Part shown: positions 1-7,651 of the stretch, one piece after another
How the letters are laid out: each line of letters starts with the position of its first letter
Position numbering within the stretch: position 1 is the stretch's first letter
Source: Leucogyrophana mollusca
Lineage: Eukaryota > Basidiomycota > Agaricomycetes > Boletales
NCBI GenBank assembly: GCA_021014945.1
Contig: MU266842.1
Coordinates: forward strand, 1-11,587
Length of the DNA stretch: 11,587 bases
Reading direction: 5' to 3'
Program-made: the position numbers and the translations under genes
Notes under the pieces: generated by a model
Seen by the model: only the letters and a program-made list of their open reading frames with translations
Databases searched by the model: none
Told to the model about the DNA's origin: nothing

Positions 1-49
1 TGTGGGGTGCAAAAGAAACTAGGGGAAAAGGTGAAGAATTGGTGAAATA

Positions 50-82
50 CTCGAGCTCACTGTCGAGAACAGTGAGCTCGAG
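50..82. repeat. Perfect 14-bp inverted repeat (hairpin)
   Basis: Arms 50-63 and 69-82 are exact reverse complements, separated by a 5-nt loop. Each arm contains CTCGAG and GAGCTC motifs. It lies in non-coding DNA upstream of any recognisable gene. It could be a short hairpin in a transcript, a relic of a small mobile element, or a protein-binding palindrome; nothing in the sequence decides between these. Confidence 0.85.
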
Positions 83-224
83 CCTCCCGACAACGCTCGG
101 AAAAATGCGCGCGGCATCTTACCGTATTTGGCATGGTCTTACCATATCGAGGGAAGGTACTTACCTCGCACAAGTATCTAGCATATTTGGGGCCAGAGTT
201 AATGCTGGTGTTGGGTATTTCGGC

Positions 225-283
225 AAGTAAGCCTTATAATACTGGCCGAGACACGTGCTCGGCCAGTATTATAAGGCTGACTT
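225..283. repeat. Long inverted repeat, 21-bp perfect stem plus extension
   Basis: Arms 230-250 and 258-278 match perfectly over 21 bp. After one mismatch the pairing continues for four more pairs (225-228 with 280-283). The 7-nt loop contains CACGTG, the bHLH E-box core. With the hairpin at 50-82 this makes two strong palindromes within 240 bp. No open frame or known RNA family is evident. Confidence 0.85.
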
Positions 284-304
284 ATTGGGCAACCCAGGTG
301 AGAT

Positions 305-415
305 ATGTTCAAGTCCGAGTCACGGTCACCGTGTCAAAGTGCTAGTACTTGCGACTACACAATATTCCACTCGTGCGCTCTTGGGGTGGTCGTAGCCCCT
401 TATTCCTACACAACC
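305..415 (+). repeat. Repeat R1, copy A
   Basis: This stretch recurs in direct orientation at about 5288-5392. Over the best 73 positions (about 341-413 against 5319-5391) I count 12 differences by eye, of which 9 are transitions. The leading part aligns less well. No coding content is evident. It is the first of three repeats found in the same order twice in the window. Confidence 0.75.
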
Positions 416-1329
416 CTTGAGATTTCTAAATGACGCTAGGTTGCCGGTGGTCGCATAATCGTGCACACAGTTCCAGCATGATACCATCGATGGACCCAGT
501 CTATGGACCCACCGCCGAGCACCCTCGCGAGGAGCTTGGTTGAGTTTGATTGTTGGGGCACTGCTACACTATACAGGTGAGTTTTGATGTTTTGATCTAT
601 TTCAGTACACTATGAGATAACATGGACATTAAACACAGTGACGGACACTAACTGCCGTTTCGACGCGTCTGTATGACTTTCGGCGTCCACGCCGTTGGAA
701 TTCATATATCACACGACCGAGCCACTGTGCACAGACACAGGGTCGAATATAGGCAGGGAGGCCTGATCACATTCCGGCCAGGAAATTGAGATTTTAGGCC
801 CTTGGGCCGGATTTCTTTCTGGACAAAAGCTCTAAAACCCAATTGTTGCCTGATTTTTTATCCAGAACTCGGTGGGGGGTCGGCTGGAGGGTGGGCTGGC
901 TGTCTGGACATTTGCCCTGTGACTGACTCATCCGATCGACCTCCATAGCATATCCGACCCACCTGAGGGGATCCCGAGGCCAATGAAACCACCCATGGTC
1001 GGGTCGCTCGTGAGGATCACAAAGGACCAGCTGTGGATTAGCGCATAGTACAAGGGACGGAACCTAGACTTTCCGGTCGAAGTCATCAGGGGTCCTGTAG
1101 ACACCCTGATTTTATGGTGCTTTCCCCAGGACCTTGCCATTTGCTCTCAAGTGCGAAGTGTCGCAAGCTTTTCTCTCTTGTGCTAGTACCGTTCGCTCAG
1201 GCTTTCAGCCGCCACATATCACTTTGTGGTCGTTGGGATCCATTAATGATGAGAGAGCCCACTCGCTCATCCAGCTCAACTGACACAGTGGTCATATCTA
1301 GGCATTATTCGGCGGCTCACAGACACCCA
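416..1329. other. Intergenic stretch, no gene recognised
   Basis: Open frames here are short and lack a clear third-position bias. A 70-codon frame on the minus strand (928-1140) has no splice support or recognisable motif. Short imperfect inverted repeats around GGCC motifs occur near 775-815. No promoter for the downstream methyltransferase relic could be assigned. Confidence 0.5.
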
Positions 1330-1653
1330 ATGACGAAACAGCAGCAGCAGCAGCCACCACCCGGCGTGCACTTGGTTCTAACCGGCCGGCGTCGTCGCCT
1401 CTCGCACGTCCACGCGGAAAAGGACGCCCACCTCGCCATCCCGCTCTCCTCCGGGAAGACCCTCTCGCTCGTCCGCCGCGATCTCTTCGATGCGCGCCCC
1501 CGGCTCATCTCTGAAGGTACTGGTGACGAGGACGCCGAGGGTGCTGGCGACGGCGAGGGACCCGCGCGGGTGGGAACCAGTGCATCCGCGTTGCATTTCC
1601 TTGATGCCCCCTCGGACCTCATGCCCTTCGTCCACGAGGGTGGGCCCAAGACC

Positions 1654-1656
1654 TAG
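1654..1656 (+). other. In-frame TAG replacing a conserved Trp
   Basis: The frame reads ...EGGPKT, TAG, ECALEL..., whereas the HPM1/METTL18 family has KTWEC here. One G-to-A change (TGG to TAG) explains it. No convincing splice site pair would remove it. Confidence 0.7.
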
Positions 1657-1932
1657 GAATGTGCCCTCGAACTCGATCCCGTCGTACAGGTCCAGCCCCA
1701 AGAAAAGGAAAAGGAACACACGACGCGTTTTCGAGGTGTCCCCCTGCCCCCTTCCGGCATATCACTCACCAAGTGCTGATTGCGGGACAGCCGTCCCCCC
1801 TGTACACATCCTCCACAAGATTTTCGACGCCACATCCGGCGAAACAGAAACAGAAACGCACGTCCACCTACAGGACTACAACGCGTCCGTACGTCCTTCT
1901 AATGTGGTGTGCATCTCTCTTCCTCCCCTTCT

Positions 1933-1947
1933 CCCCCCCCCCCCCCC
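1933..1947. repeat. Poly-C tract, 15 C
   Basis: An uninterrupted run of 15 C lies in the degraded middle of the methyltransferase relic, next to the point where family sequence is missing. Its length may be a sequencing uncertainty, so reading frames across it should not be trusted. Confidence 0.8.
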
Positions 1948-2529
1948 GCATCTCACACAGCCCAAGCCCGACGCCCTCCACAGACCTCTCCCCAACCTCC
2001 GAGCCATATCGCACGTTTCCGCCACCAGCACCCTGCGCCCACCGCAAATTCAGAATTAATTGGCAATCACCCCCTCCCTTCTGGCTGCCTTCCAGGCCTC
2101 CCCTCGCTTCTTCGCCGGCTCGTAGGACGCGTTCGGGCGTGCGCCGAGGCTATCCAACGCGTGCGGTCGAGGGCGGCGTGGCGCGGGGGATGCGTGTGAG
2201 CTGGGGCCATCGGACGGAGCTCGGGGTCTGGGGCTACTGTACGACCTCGTGCTCACGTCAGAGACGGTCTATCGCGTGGGGTGTCTCCCGGGGCTGGTGC
2301 GTCTGATGCGTAGGGCGTGTTGTGGCGGGGTGAGTCGTGCTGGTGGGGCATCTAGTAGCCAAGGCGAGGCATCCTGCGGCGAGGATGAGGCATCCAGCAG
2401 TGGGGCAGGAGACGGAGAAGATCCGCCGCCGTATCTGTGCCTTGTCACGACGAAGGTGGTGTACTTTGGCGTCGGGGGTGGGGTTGCGGAGTTTGTGAGG
2501 TGTGTGGAGGAGAGGCGCGGGGGTGCGGG

Positions 2530-2640
2530 TCGGGCTGAAGGTAGAGGTAAAGGTGAGGGGAGGCTGGGGACAGATGAAGGTGTGGGTGAAGTGTGGGTGA
2601 AGTGCGGGTGAAGGTGAAGGTGTGGGCGCGGGTGCGTTTG
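2530..2640 (+). repeat. Degenerate GGTGAA/GGTGCG hexamer tract
   Basis: Variants of GGTGAA, GGTGTG and GGTGCG are repeated in a roughly 6-nt register at the tail of the methyltransferase relic. A cleaner version occurs at 5393-5475. The 6-nt period keeps frames open on both strands, which explains the long low-complexity Pro/Thr/Ser/His-rich frame on the minus strand here. Confidence 0.6.
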
Positions 2641-2837
2641 AACGCAGTGGGAGGCTGGGGACGGTGCACAGTGTATGGGAGCGAACTGGCGGGGTTGGCA
2701 GGCGCGTGATGCGTGTGCTTGATCTTGAGGGGTGATCGATGATCATGGGGTGGGTGGGGGTGTCTGTGGGGTGTCTGTGAAAACGATAAAGGTACTGTGT
2801 CTGCCGCTTGCTTAGACACCAACTATAGTGCCAGAAG
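2608..2837 (+). repeat. Repeat R2, copy A
   Basis: This stretch aligns with about 5440-5725. Shared landmarks are the GGTGAAGGTG run, CAGTGGGAGGCTGGGGA, GGGGTTGGCAGGCGCGTGA, GGGGTGATCGATGATCATGG, ACGATAAAGG, and a CTTGCT...TAGACACC...GTGCCA end. Small indels and substitutions separate the copies. It is the 3' flank of the methyltransferase relic. Confidence 0.8.
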
Positions 2838-3024
2838 GGCCGCAGTGACATTGACGCGGCACACAAGCCCGAGAACCTCTGTGCTATGATATATTCTTGT
2901 TTTCGTTTTTTCACGGAGTATACCTAGTATGGTGGTTTCGTTCCACATCCGTAGGTTGGAACGCCTTCACAAGAATTTCTAATGTTGAACGTCTACCTCG
3001 ATGCAAAATCAAAAGCCAAAAAGC

Positions 3025-3142
3025 GATCCCGCATGGGCATTTATACACCTACATTTCATACCAAACTACTTCTGCGAGTGGATAGCATGACTCGCAGCTG
3101 CGCGTGCCACCCCTCACGTCCCTTAGTATAGTGATAGAATCT
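3025..3142 (+). pseudogene. Steroid 5-alpha-reductase C-terminal fragment (repeat R3, copy A)
   Basis: The frame from 3026 reads IPHGHLYTYISY, the motif that opens the C-terminal domain of fungal steroid 5-alpha-reductase family proteins (membrane oxidoreductases). The next bases would encode the conserved PNYFCEW after a one-base shift, so the frame is broken, and a stop follows at 3083-3085. The fragment is a diverged direct copy of 7148-7280, with about a dozen bases deleted relative to it after the GTGGATAG landmark. Upstream (2980-3025) the frame holds a Lys/Arg-rich stretch such as precedes this motif in the family. Nothing of the N-terminal membrane domain is visible. Confidence 0.6.
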
Positions 3143-3234
3143 TCCTGTGGCTCCTAGTCAACTCGCCGGAGGGAAAGGAGTGGAAAGAGTGTCTCTAGAA
3201 GACAAATCTTCTCCGCGGACTGCAGCGCTGACGT

Positions 3235-4806
3235 TTAGGACATCTCCAGAGGACTATCACAAAAGGGTGAGATGCGCGGAAGATTAGTAAAGCAACAACT
3301 ATTGTTGCTCACTTGAGGGGATGGCGTCCATGTGTCTGGGTCTAGCGATGGTGATAGCCTGCCTGTATTGCGCCTTCGGACAGGTATCCCGTGGGACTCA
3401 GAAGCGCTGTTGGCATTAGGAACCACAAACAGCACCGTCGAAACTTGCTGGACGTGAGTCAAATCCCTGGAGATCACAAGCCGAGCGTTCAACGTTGCCA
3501 GCAGACAGTTAGCGTACCTGTTATAAATATGAGTGTGGGAGAAAATCATAGGAATAACATCTCATACAATCTCGATATCGAAAAGTACCTGGAACAATAG
3601 GAAAGGTTAAGCACTGGCGAATGTCCATTTATAACAACACTTACACAGAGAGATAAGCAGTGGGGCCTAGAAATCGATAGAGAAGTAACTCTAACAAGAT
3701 GGCGACCGTGGTCACCATCCCTGTCTCGATAGTCAACTTCACAAGCTTCATGACCAGCGAGTGAGTCTCCCGAAAGCCGGTGTGCGAGTTCTTCAGAAGC
3801 TATGTATCTGCATTAGATCTGGATAGAGCCGGCACCACTGTCCTCCACTCACCCATCGCGTGGTCTCAAAAGTTATTATCACATCGCAGATAAAGCTCCC
3901 ACCTAACCAAAGCTGCAGGCTGAATATGAATCAAAGGGCCAAGAAATTAAATACGAAGATGGCGCACATATGTCAAAAAGATCCCTTCGATTATGCCCTG
4001 AAAATTGGCAGACCAATATTCAGCTATTGACTTACAGGGAAAACGATATCACTGACCATACCCATGATTACAAGCGCACATTGTGCAACAGATACCTGCC
4101 TGAGGTGATCAATGGGGTGATGTGACAGTTAAAATACAAACGTACCGCCATAACCAAGATTGGTACGTATAGGGACTTCCCAATTACCCAGATCCTCCAG
4201 GAAAAAAAACCATGTACAAGGGACGCTACTGAGGATTGGTGGCTGTTAGCAGAGCCATTGTAATGACAATACAGGGATTTACATACTGAGACCCGTTAGT
4301 ACAGACAAACCCATCCACGTGTATGACCATGGCGACAAAAGCCGGGCCATAACATTACCAGGGGCATAATCACCAGGGACATACGTGGAGGACACCATGC
4401 ACGAGAGACAGTGTATCTCAGAACCGATCCATATTGCACACAACCCCAAGGCACAGCTCGAACATTCCAAAAGGACAACAAACCAAACTGCCCGGGGGCT
4501 ACATGTTTCAGAAAACCTCATAACGTGATCTTCGGGCTTACCATAGACTTTCATCCGGGACGAATCTCCTGGAAACCTTGTATAATAAATGACTTCGGGG
4601 CATCAACAAGTTGCTATCCGTGCAACGATTGAACTTGGGCTCACACGTCTGGGCAAGAAATATGCCGAAAAAACCAAGGCTGATGACATAACCAAATGCC
4701 TATACGAGCGCGTCTCGTGGCTTGATTACCAGGAAAGGAGGAAAGAAGTATACACACAATCGGTGCATCGCTTCATTGCATTATGTGCCAGCGTCGGTTG
4801 AGCCAT
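3235..4806 (-). CDS. DUF6534-type multi-pass membrane protein, 11 exons, 349 aa
   Basis: Exons from 5' to 3' on the minus strand: 4806-4756, 4699-4645, 4592-4542, 4487-4287, 4228-4146, 4095-4036, 3997-3968, 3912-3853, 3799-3645, 3588-3568 and 3517-3235. They total 1050 nt with consistent phases and no frameshift. Predicted membrane segments lie near residues 18-35, 54-72, 106-125, 139-160, 168-192, 217-242 and 249-265. Family landmarks are IYYTRFPGDSSRMK (about 37-50), VHGFFSWRIWVIGKS (124-138), LWLGGSFICDVIIT (178-191), HTGFRETHSLV (203-213), TIETGMVTT (220-228) and LYANCLLATLNAR (256-268), then a polar Ser/Pro/Asn-rich tail. This is a basidiomycete integral-membrane family of unknown function. 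Introns are 38-58 nt; good ones include GTATGT with GCTAAC (4286-4229) and GTAAGT with CTTAAC (3644-3589). Exon 7 (30 nt) and the choice of first exon are the weakest parts. Confidence 0.82.
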
Positions 4807-5287
4807 GCAAGCGAGGTTCTGTGGTAATTTTAAATCGCGACTCACGATGTTAACGTTATTTGAGAAGTCCCGAGAGTGTTTGGACTCAGCAACACCATGA
4901 GCTGGTCAGAGCTACAACCATAGAAGTGAGTACCAAACAAATGAATGCGTCGACAAAGCTTACGGGTAGCATACAGAGTTGTCCATGAGGGAGAACGATT
5001 GATCAGAACAAGTGGGGCTGCACCTTTTCTAGTGGCGAACTTGATATCCCTACCACTGCCTTCGCTAATATTGGCACGAAGCGTGGGCGTAACAGCTCGA
5101 CATCACTCCACGACTACCATAGCTGGGTCCTACCTAACTGATGCACGGCGGCCGAATTGTTGTACTATTGCTGTCTCGGGCTGCTGTGATCCGACAATCT
5201 GAACATACTGAACAGGCCCGGATACGTTGAAGCTGATGCGATGAGGTGTCAGATGCATCAAAGCGGAGTTATAATATGTACAGAGAG
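4807..5287. other. Upstream region of the membrane-protein gene, no gene recognised
   Basis: This stretch holds the presumed promoter and leader of the minus-strand gene starting at 4806. An A/T-rich TTTAAAAT-like element on the minus strand (about 4826-4833) is only about 20 nt from the ATG, too close to be a convincing TATA box. The plus-strand frame 4945-5202 has no recognisable motif. Confidence 0.4.
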
Positions 5288-5392
5288 ACCTGTTTAAGTC
5301 ACCGTCGTGTTCAAGTGCCAGTACTTGCGACTACGCAGTATTCCGCTCATGCCCTCTCGGGTTGGTCATAGCCCCTCATTGCTACACGACTA
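5288..5392 (+). repeat. Repeat R1, copy B
   Basis: Second copy of the element at 305-415, sharing AGTACTTGCGACTAC, the CTACACRAC end and intervening blocks. Here it joins the hexamer tract and R2 almost directly at about 5392. In copy A roughly 2.2 kb, including the methyltransferase relic, separates R1 from R2. Confidence 0.75.
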
Positions 5393-5475
5393 AGGTGAAG
5401 ATACAGGTGCGGGTCAAGGTGCGGGTCAAGGCGGAGGTGAGGGTGTGGGTGAAGGTGAAGGTGAAGGTGCGTTTG
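5393..5475 (+). repeat. GGTGAA/GGTCAA/GGTGCG hexamer array
   Basis: About a dozen near-tandem 6-nt units (GGTGAA, GGTGCG, GGTCAA, GGTGTG and similar). This is the better-preserved counterpart of the tract at 2530-2640. The period gives an artefactual Val/Lys-rich open frame. Confidence 0.75.
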
Positions 5476-5725
5476 GAGGTGCCAGCAAAGGCAGTGGGAG
5501 GCTGGGGATGGTGTGGAGTGTGTGAGAGCGGGCGGGCGGGGTTGGCAGGCGCGTGAAGCGTGTTCTGTGGGATTAATTGATGTTGAGGCCCGAGGGGTGA
5601 TCGATGATCATGGGATGGGTGGGGATGTCTGCGGGGCGTCCGTAAAGACGATAAAGGGCACTGATTCGCCGAGGCTGTGTCTGGCGCTTGCTCTAGACAC
5701 CCGATTACGGTACTGGTGCCAAAAG
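5440..5725 (+). repeat. Repeat R2, copy B
   Basis: Direct copy of about 2608-2837, with the same landmark order ending in TAGACACCC...GTGCCA. It carries a few extra short insertions, for example near 5565-5590 and 5665-5680. It ends about 100 nt upstream of the LRAT-like start codon, so it may now supply promoter sequence to that gene. Confidence 0.8.
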
Positions 5726-5824
5726 ACTTACAAGCGCCTACAGCTCAAGCGCCCTGCAGTCTTCAATGGCCGAAGTTCAGGATCAGAACACTTCTTTATC
5801 CTTCGAAGCTCTGCATAAAGTAGT

Positions 5825-7081
5825 ATGCCGCCTCTCGTCGTCCGTTTTACAACTCCAATTCTCGACAGACCTCACATCAAAGCTCGTACTCAAACCAGGC
5901 CAATCTATCTATTATACCGTCCTATCCCAAGTAGCGGTATTAGTGCTGCGCCTCATCGGCGCCCAGTTCATGCACTACCAGATGGCGTCGATGGCGCCGA
6001 GTTTGGCGAGGGTAGCCAGCAACCGCGGCAGAGAGACGGACGCACTGATGATCAACCTCCAAAGTCGAATATATATACTGCCCATTGGCGTCTTTTGGTC
6101 TGTATCTCCTCCTCATTTATGTATTTGCTTATATCATCCATCGCTCACAGGTTGGAACATACATATACGAGCTCAAGATCCCTTCTAGTGCATCCCTTAA
6201 CCGACACAGACCATCAGGCTCCTCCGCACACGACAAATACATCGAGATGGTCACATACGGCATGCATATTTCGTCTACCTAGGACGAGTACCTAGGGAAA
6301 AGTCGATTTGGGAGGAAACCAGAACTCGAAAGAAGAGAAGCTGACGAGAGGGAGGTTAACCAGGACAGGCAAGTTTGTGTCACAGTGGGAGAGACAGTGT
6401 TGACGGATGACGAGGTCTATGAAGAAGGTGGATGTCGTTTTTGTTCGTGCGGAACCATGATATACATAACGGTTTGTCACTACAGCTCAGAGGATATTCA
6501 GCGAACGATATTCGGCGTACGACGTCGTCGAGACGAATTGTCAAATGTTCGCAGAGGAGCTGTATTGGGAGGTCGCGAAGCACGGAAAGACATTTAGGAC
6601 ACTCGCACCGGTGCTGGGCATTAAGCTCCTATTGAAGGCGGGCTGGTTATAGCTTATGACACCGATACACGGCCCTCGTCAGTCGCCCCCTACATATATC
6701 GCACACATCGGCTTCCACGGCCTCTTGTACGCCTTCGGCTTCGGCTACGTAGCGGTGTACGCCATCGACCCTATGTGTACTCTCCTCATCTTGCGCGCTA
6801 ACGACCGTCATTTCGCGCCCGTCACGTCTAAGACGAGCCTCCCGAGGCTGGAGAGGGTGAGGGTGTCGATTTATCGGGACAGGGAGGTTCACTCCATCGT
6901 CACCTGCCACAGGCATGCCGATCATGCATATGGGTGGGTCAGTCTCCCTTTACCTGTGGATAAATCACACATTAACCCATATGGCGACGACAAAACCTGG
7001 ACGAGGTTGAAAAATATCCTTCTACCACTCAACTACGAGTTACCTGTCCCCCATTCCAGAAAAATATCATATTTTCTTTAG
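5825..7081 (+). CDS. LRAT / NlpC-P60-like protein with C-terminal membrane segment
   Basis: Preferred exons are 5825-6097, 6151-6249, 6283-6427, 6486-6610 and 6683-7081 (1041 nt, 346 aa). Joining 6097 to 6151 gives HWRLLVGTYIYELKI, the His-Trp and Tyr-Glu-Leu signature of the LRAT-type papain-like fold (His about 87). Joining 6427 to 6486 gives VYEEAQRIF...YDVVETNCQMFAEEL, with the expected nucleophile in Asn-Cys-Gln (TGT 6539-6541, about residue 191). Family members are thiol acyltransferases or lipid hydrolases; the substrate here is unknown. The stop at 6650-6652 is removed by intron 6611-6682, leading to the hydrophobic stretch HIGFHGLLYAFGFGYVAVYA, a likely membrane anchor. C/G-rich third positions persist to about 6930. 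An in-frame TAG at 6280-6282 must be spliced out, and the candidate introns there are odd (33 or 108 nt). The 3' end is uncertain: without the last intron the protein would be 227 aa. Confidence 0.6.
6250..6282 (+). other. Putative very short intron holding an in-frame TAG
   Basis: The 33-nt segment starts GTCACA and ends TTTCGTCTACCTAG, so it looks like an intron 3' end but is below the usual minimum length. Removing it joins KYIEM to DEYLGKSRFGRK in frame. The alternative is a 108-nt intron (6188-6295, GTGCAT to CTAG), also phase-compatible. If neither is spliced, the gene has a nonsense codon. Confidence 0.35.
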
Positions 7082-7147
7082 CATTTAAGGCGCTGTAAAA
7101 CTTCATCAGGCACTTCGCATTTTGCATTCGGACACTACTTGAAATTT

Positions 7148-7498
7148 GATCCCGCACGGGTATCTGTACACCCACATTTCACTCCCAAACTACTTCTGCG
7201 AGTGGATAGAATGGTTCGGATTCGCGGTCGCAGCTGCGCCCGTGCCACCCCTCACGTCCCTCGGTACAGCGACGGAATCTGTCCGGCCCCCGTGGCATCC
7301 GCTTGGCGACAGGTGCAGGTGGTAAGGATCAGGTAAGTTGCACACAATACAGAACTGATTTGCGGTTGCAGCTCGATTCCAAAAAGGAGCACATAGCACG
7401 CGTGCGTGATAGGTACGTGATGACCATTCCCGTTATCGCACTCTATCTCCGAGTCAAGTTTTATCTGATACAGGATGCCCTCGCTGATCGGGACTTAG
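7148..7498 (+). pseudogene. Steroid 5-alpha-reductase C-terminal remnant (repeat R3, copy B)
   Basis: The frame from 7149 reads IPHGYLYTHISLPNYFCEWI followed by EWFGFAVAAAPVPPL, the signature of the C-terminal domain of steroid 5-alpha-reductase family enzymes (NADPH-dependent reduction of an enone in the membrane). It continues to PPW, then a shortened stretch and TAA at 7323-7325. The family's downstream RGHRWY-type motif survives only as a possible RW/KDQ trace around 7317-7332. Intron-like signals remain: GTAAGG 7322 or GTAAGT 7333 to TTGCAG 7371, and GTACGT 7413 to ACAG 7473. These end in a short tail with stop 7496-7498. No N-terminal half is present upstream, and a one-base shift separates HYLKF from IPHG. 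I regard it as a truncated, degenerate 3' end. Confidence 0.6.
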
Positions 7499-7651
7499 AC
7501 AAACAGCGTAAACAGTAAGCGTAAGGCCCTTCTTTGTCCAACCATCTCTGACGTTTCCGACGACCAGTGTTTGTTCCACTAGTTTCTTAAACCCCATCGC
7601 AAGTCGTGACGCCTCAAGTTTGTCGATGTCCTCAGTGTCGTGCTCGATGCT
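7454..7651 (-). pseudogene. Unidentified coding-like fragment on the minus strand
   Basis: A 66-codon open stretch on the minus strand reads SIEHDTEDIDKLEASRLAMG, then FKKLVEQTLVVGNVRDGWTK and on to a TGA at 7454-7456. Composition and third positions look like real protein rather than chance. Just upstream, in another frame (about 7655-7780), is LGHPFLPDKRIIFLGQYRSL, which could be the preceding part after a one-base indel or a very short intron. I do not recognise the family. It overlaps the tail of the 5-alpha-reductase remnant on the other strand, and no start codon or promoter is clear. It is probably a broken gene. Confidence 0.35.

Larger units (their letters stand above)
1330..2611 (+). 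pseudogene. Decayed histidine protein methyltransferase (HPM1/METTL18-like)
   Basis: The pieces follow the order of fungal HPM1-type SAM-dependent methyltransferases, which N-methylate a histidine of ribosomal protein uL3. From ATG 1330 come a five-CAG glutamine run, IPLSSGKTLSLVRRDLFDAR, and a DAPSDLMPFVHEGGPKT block followed by TAG (1654-1656) where the family has Trp, then ECALEL. A frame change near 1710-1730 leads to a motif I-like DCGTAVPPVHIL, then HVHLQDYNASV. A gap follows where LRLVTLPN-like residues are expected. The C-terminal part is in one frame: ITPSLLAAFQAS, FFAGS then TAG (2123-2125) where Trp is expected, LVLTSETVYRV, LVRLMRRA, YLCLVTTKVVYFGVGGG and AEFVRCVEE. Third positions are C/G-rich, so this was once coding. 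Two stops, a frame change and the lost segment argue against function. The family call rests on remembered motifs; it is strong, but exact boundaries are not. Confidence 0.72.

Noticed and set aside
1317..1719. Minus-strand frames of 110-113 codons opposite the methyltransferase N-terminal part
   Set aside because: The plus strand carries the family motifs and the C/G third-position bias; these are shadows.
2258..2914. 218-codon minus-strand frame, Pro/Thr/Ser/His-rich
   Set aside because: It is the complement of the methyltransferase relic and the GGTGAA hexamer tract; the 6-nt period keeps it open. No family motif or splice support.
4279..4554. 91-codon minus-strand frame as a stand-alone gene
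   Set aside because: It mostly corresponds to exon 4 of the spliced membrane-protein gene, and its apparent ATG is an internal Met of exon 3.
4589..4801. 70-codon plus-strand frame resembling part of a hAT transposase (LGKKYAEKTKADDITKCL)
   Set aside because: The resemblance is vague, no other transposase motifs or terminal repeats are near, and the minus strand here encodes the first exons of the DUF6534-like gene.
5766..6188. 140-codon plus-strand frame with a hydrophobic middle, starting MAEVQDQNTS
   Set aside because: At first it looked like a membrane protein. The overlapping frame from 5825 splices cleanly at 6097/6151 into the LRAT His-Trp and Tyr-Glu-Leu motifs, so this frame is a shadow.
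6085..6282. Apparent transmembrane segment LYLLLIYVFAYII
   Set aside because: Most of it falls inside the proposed intron 6098-6150, which has a pyrimidine-rich 3' half and a CACAG acceptor.
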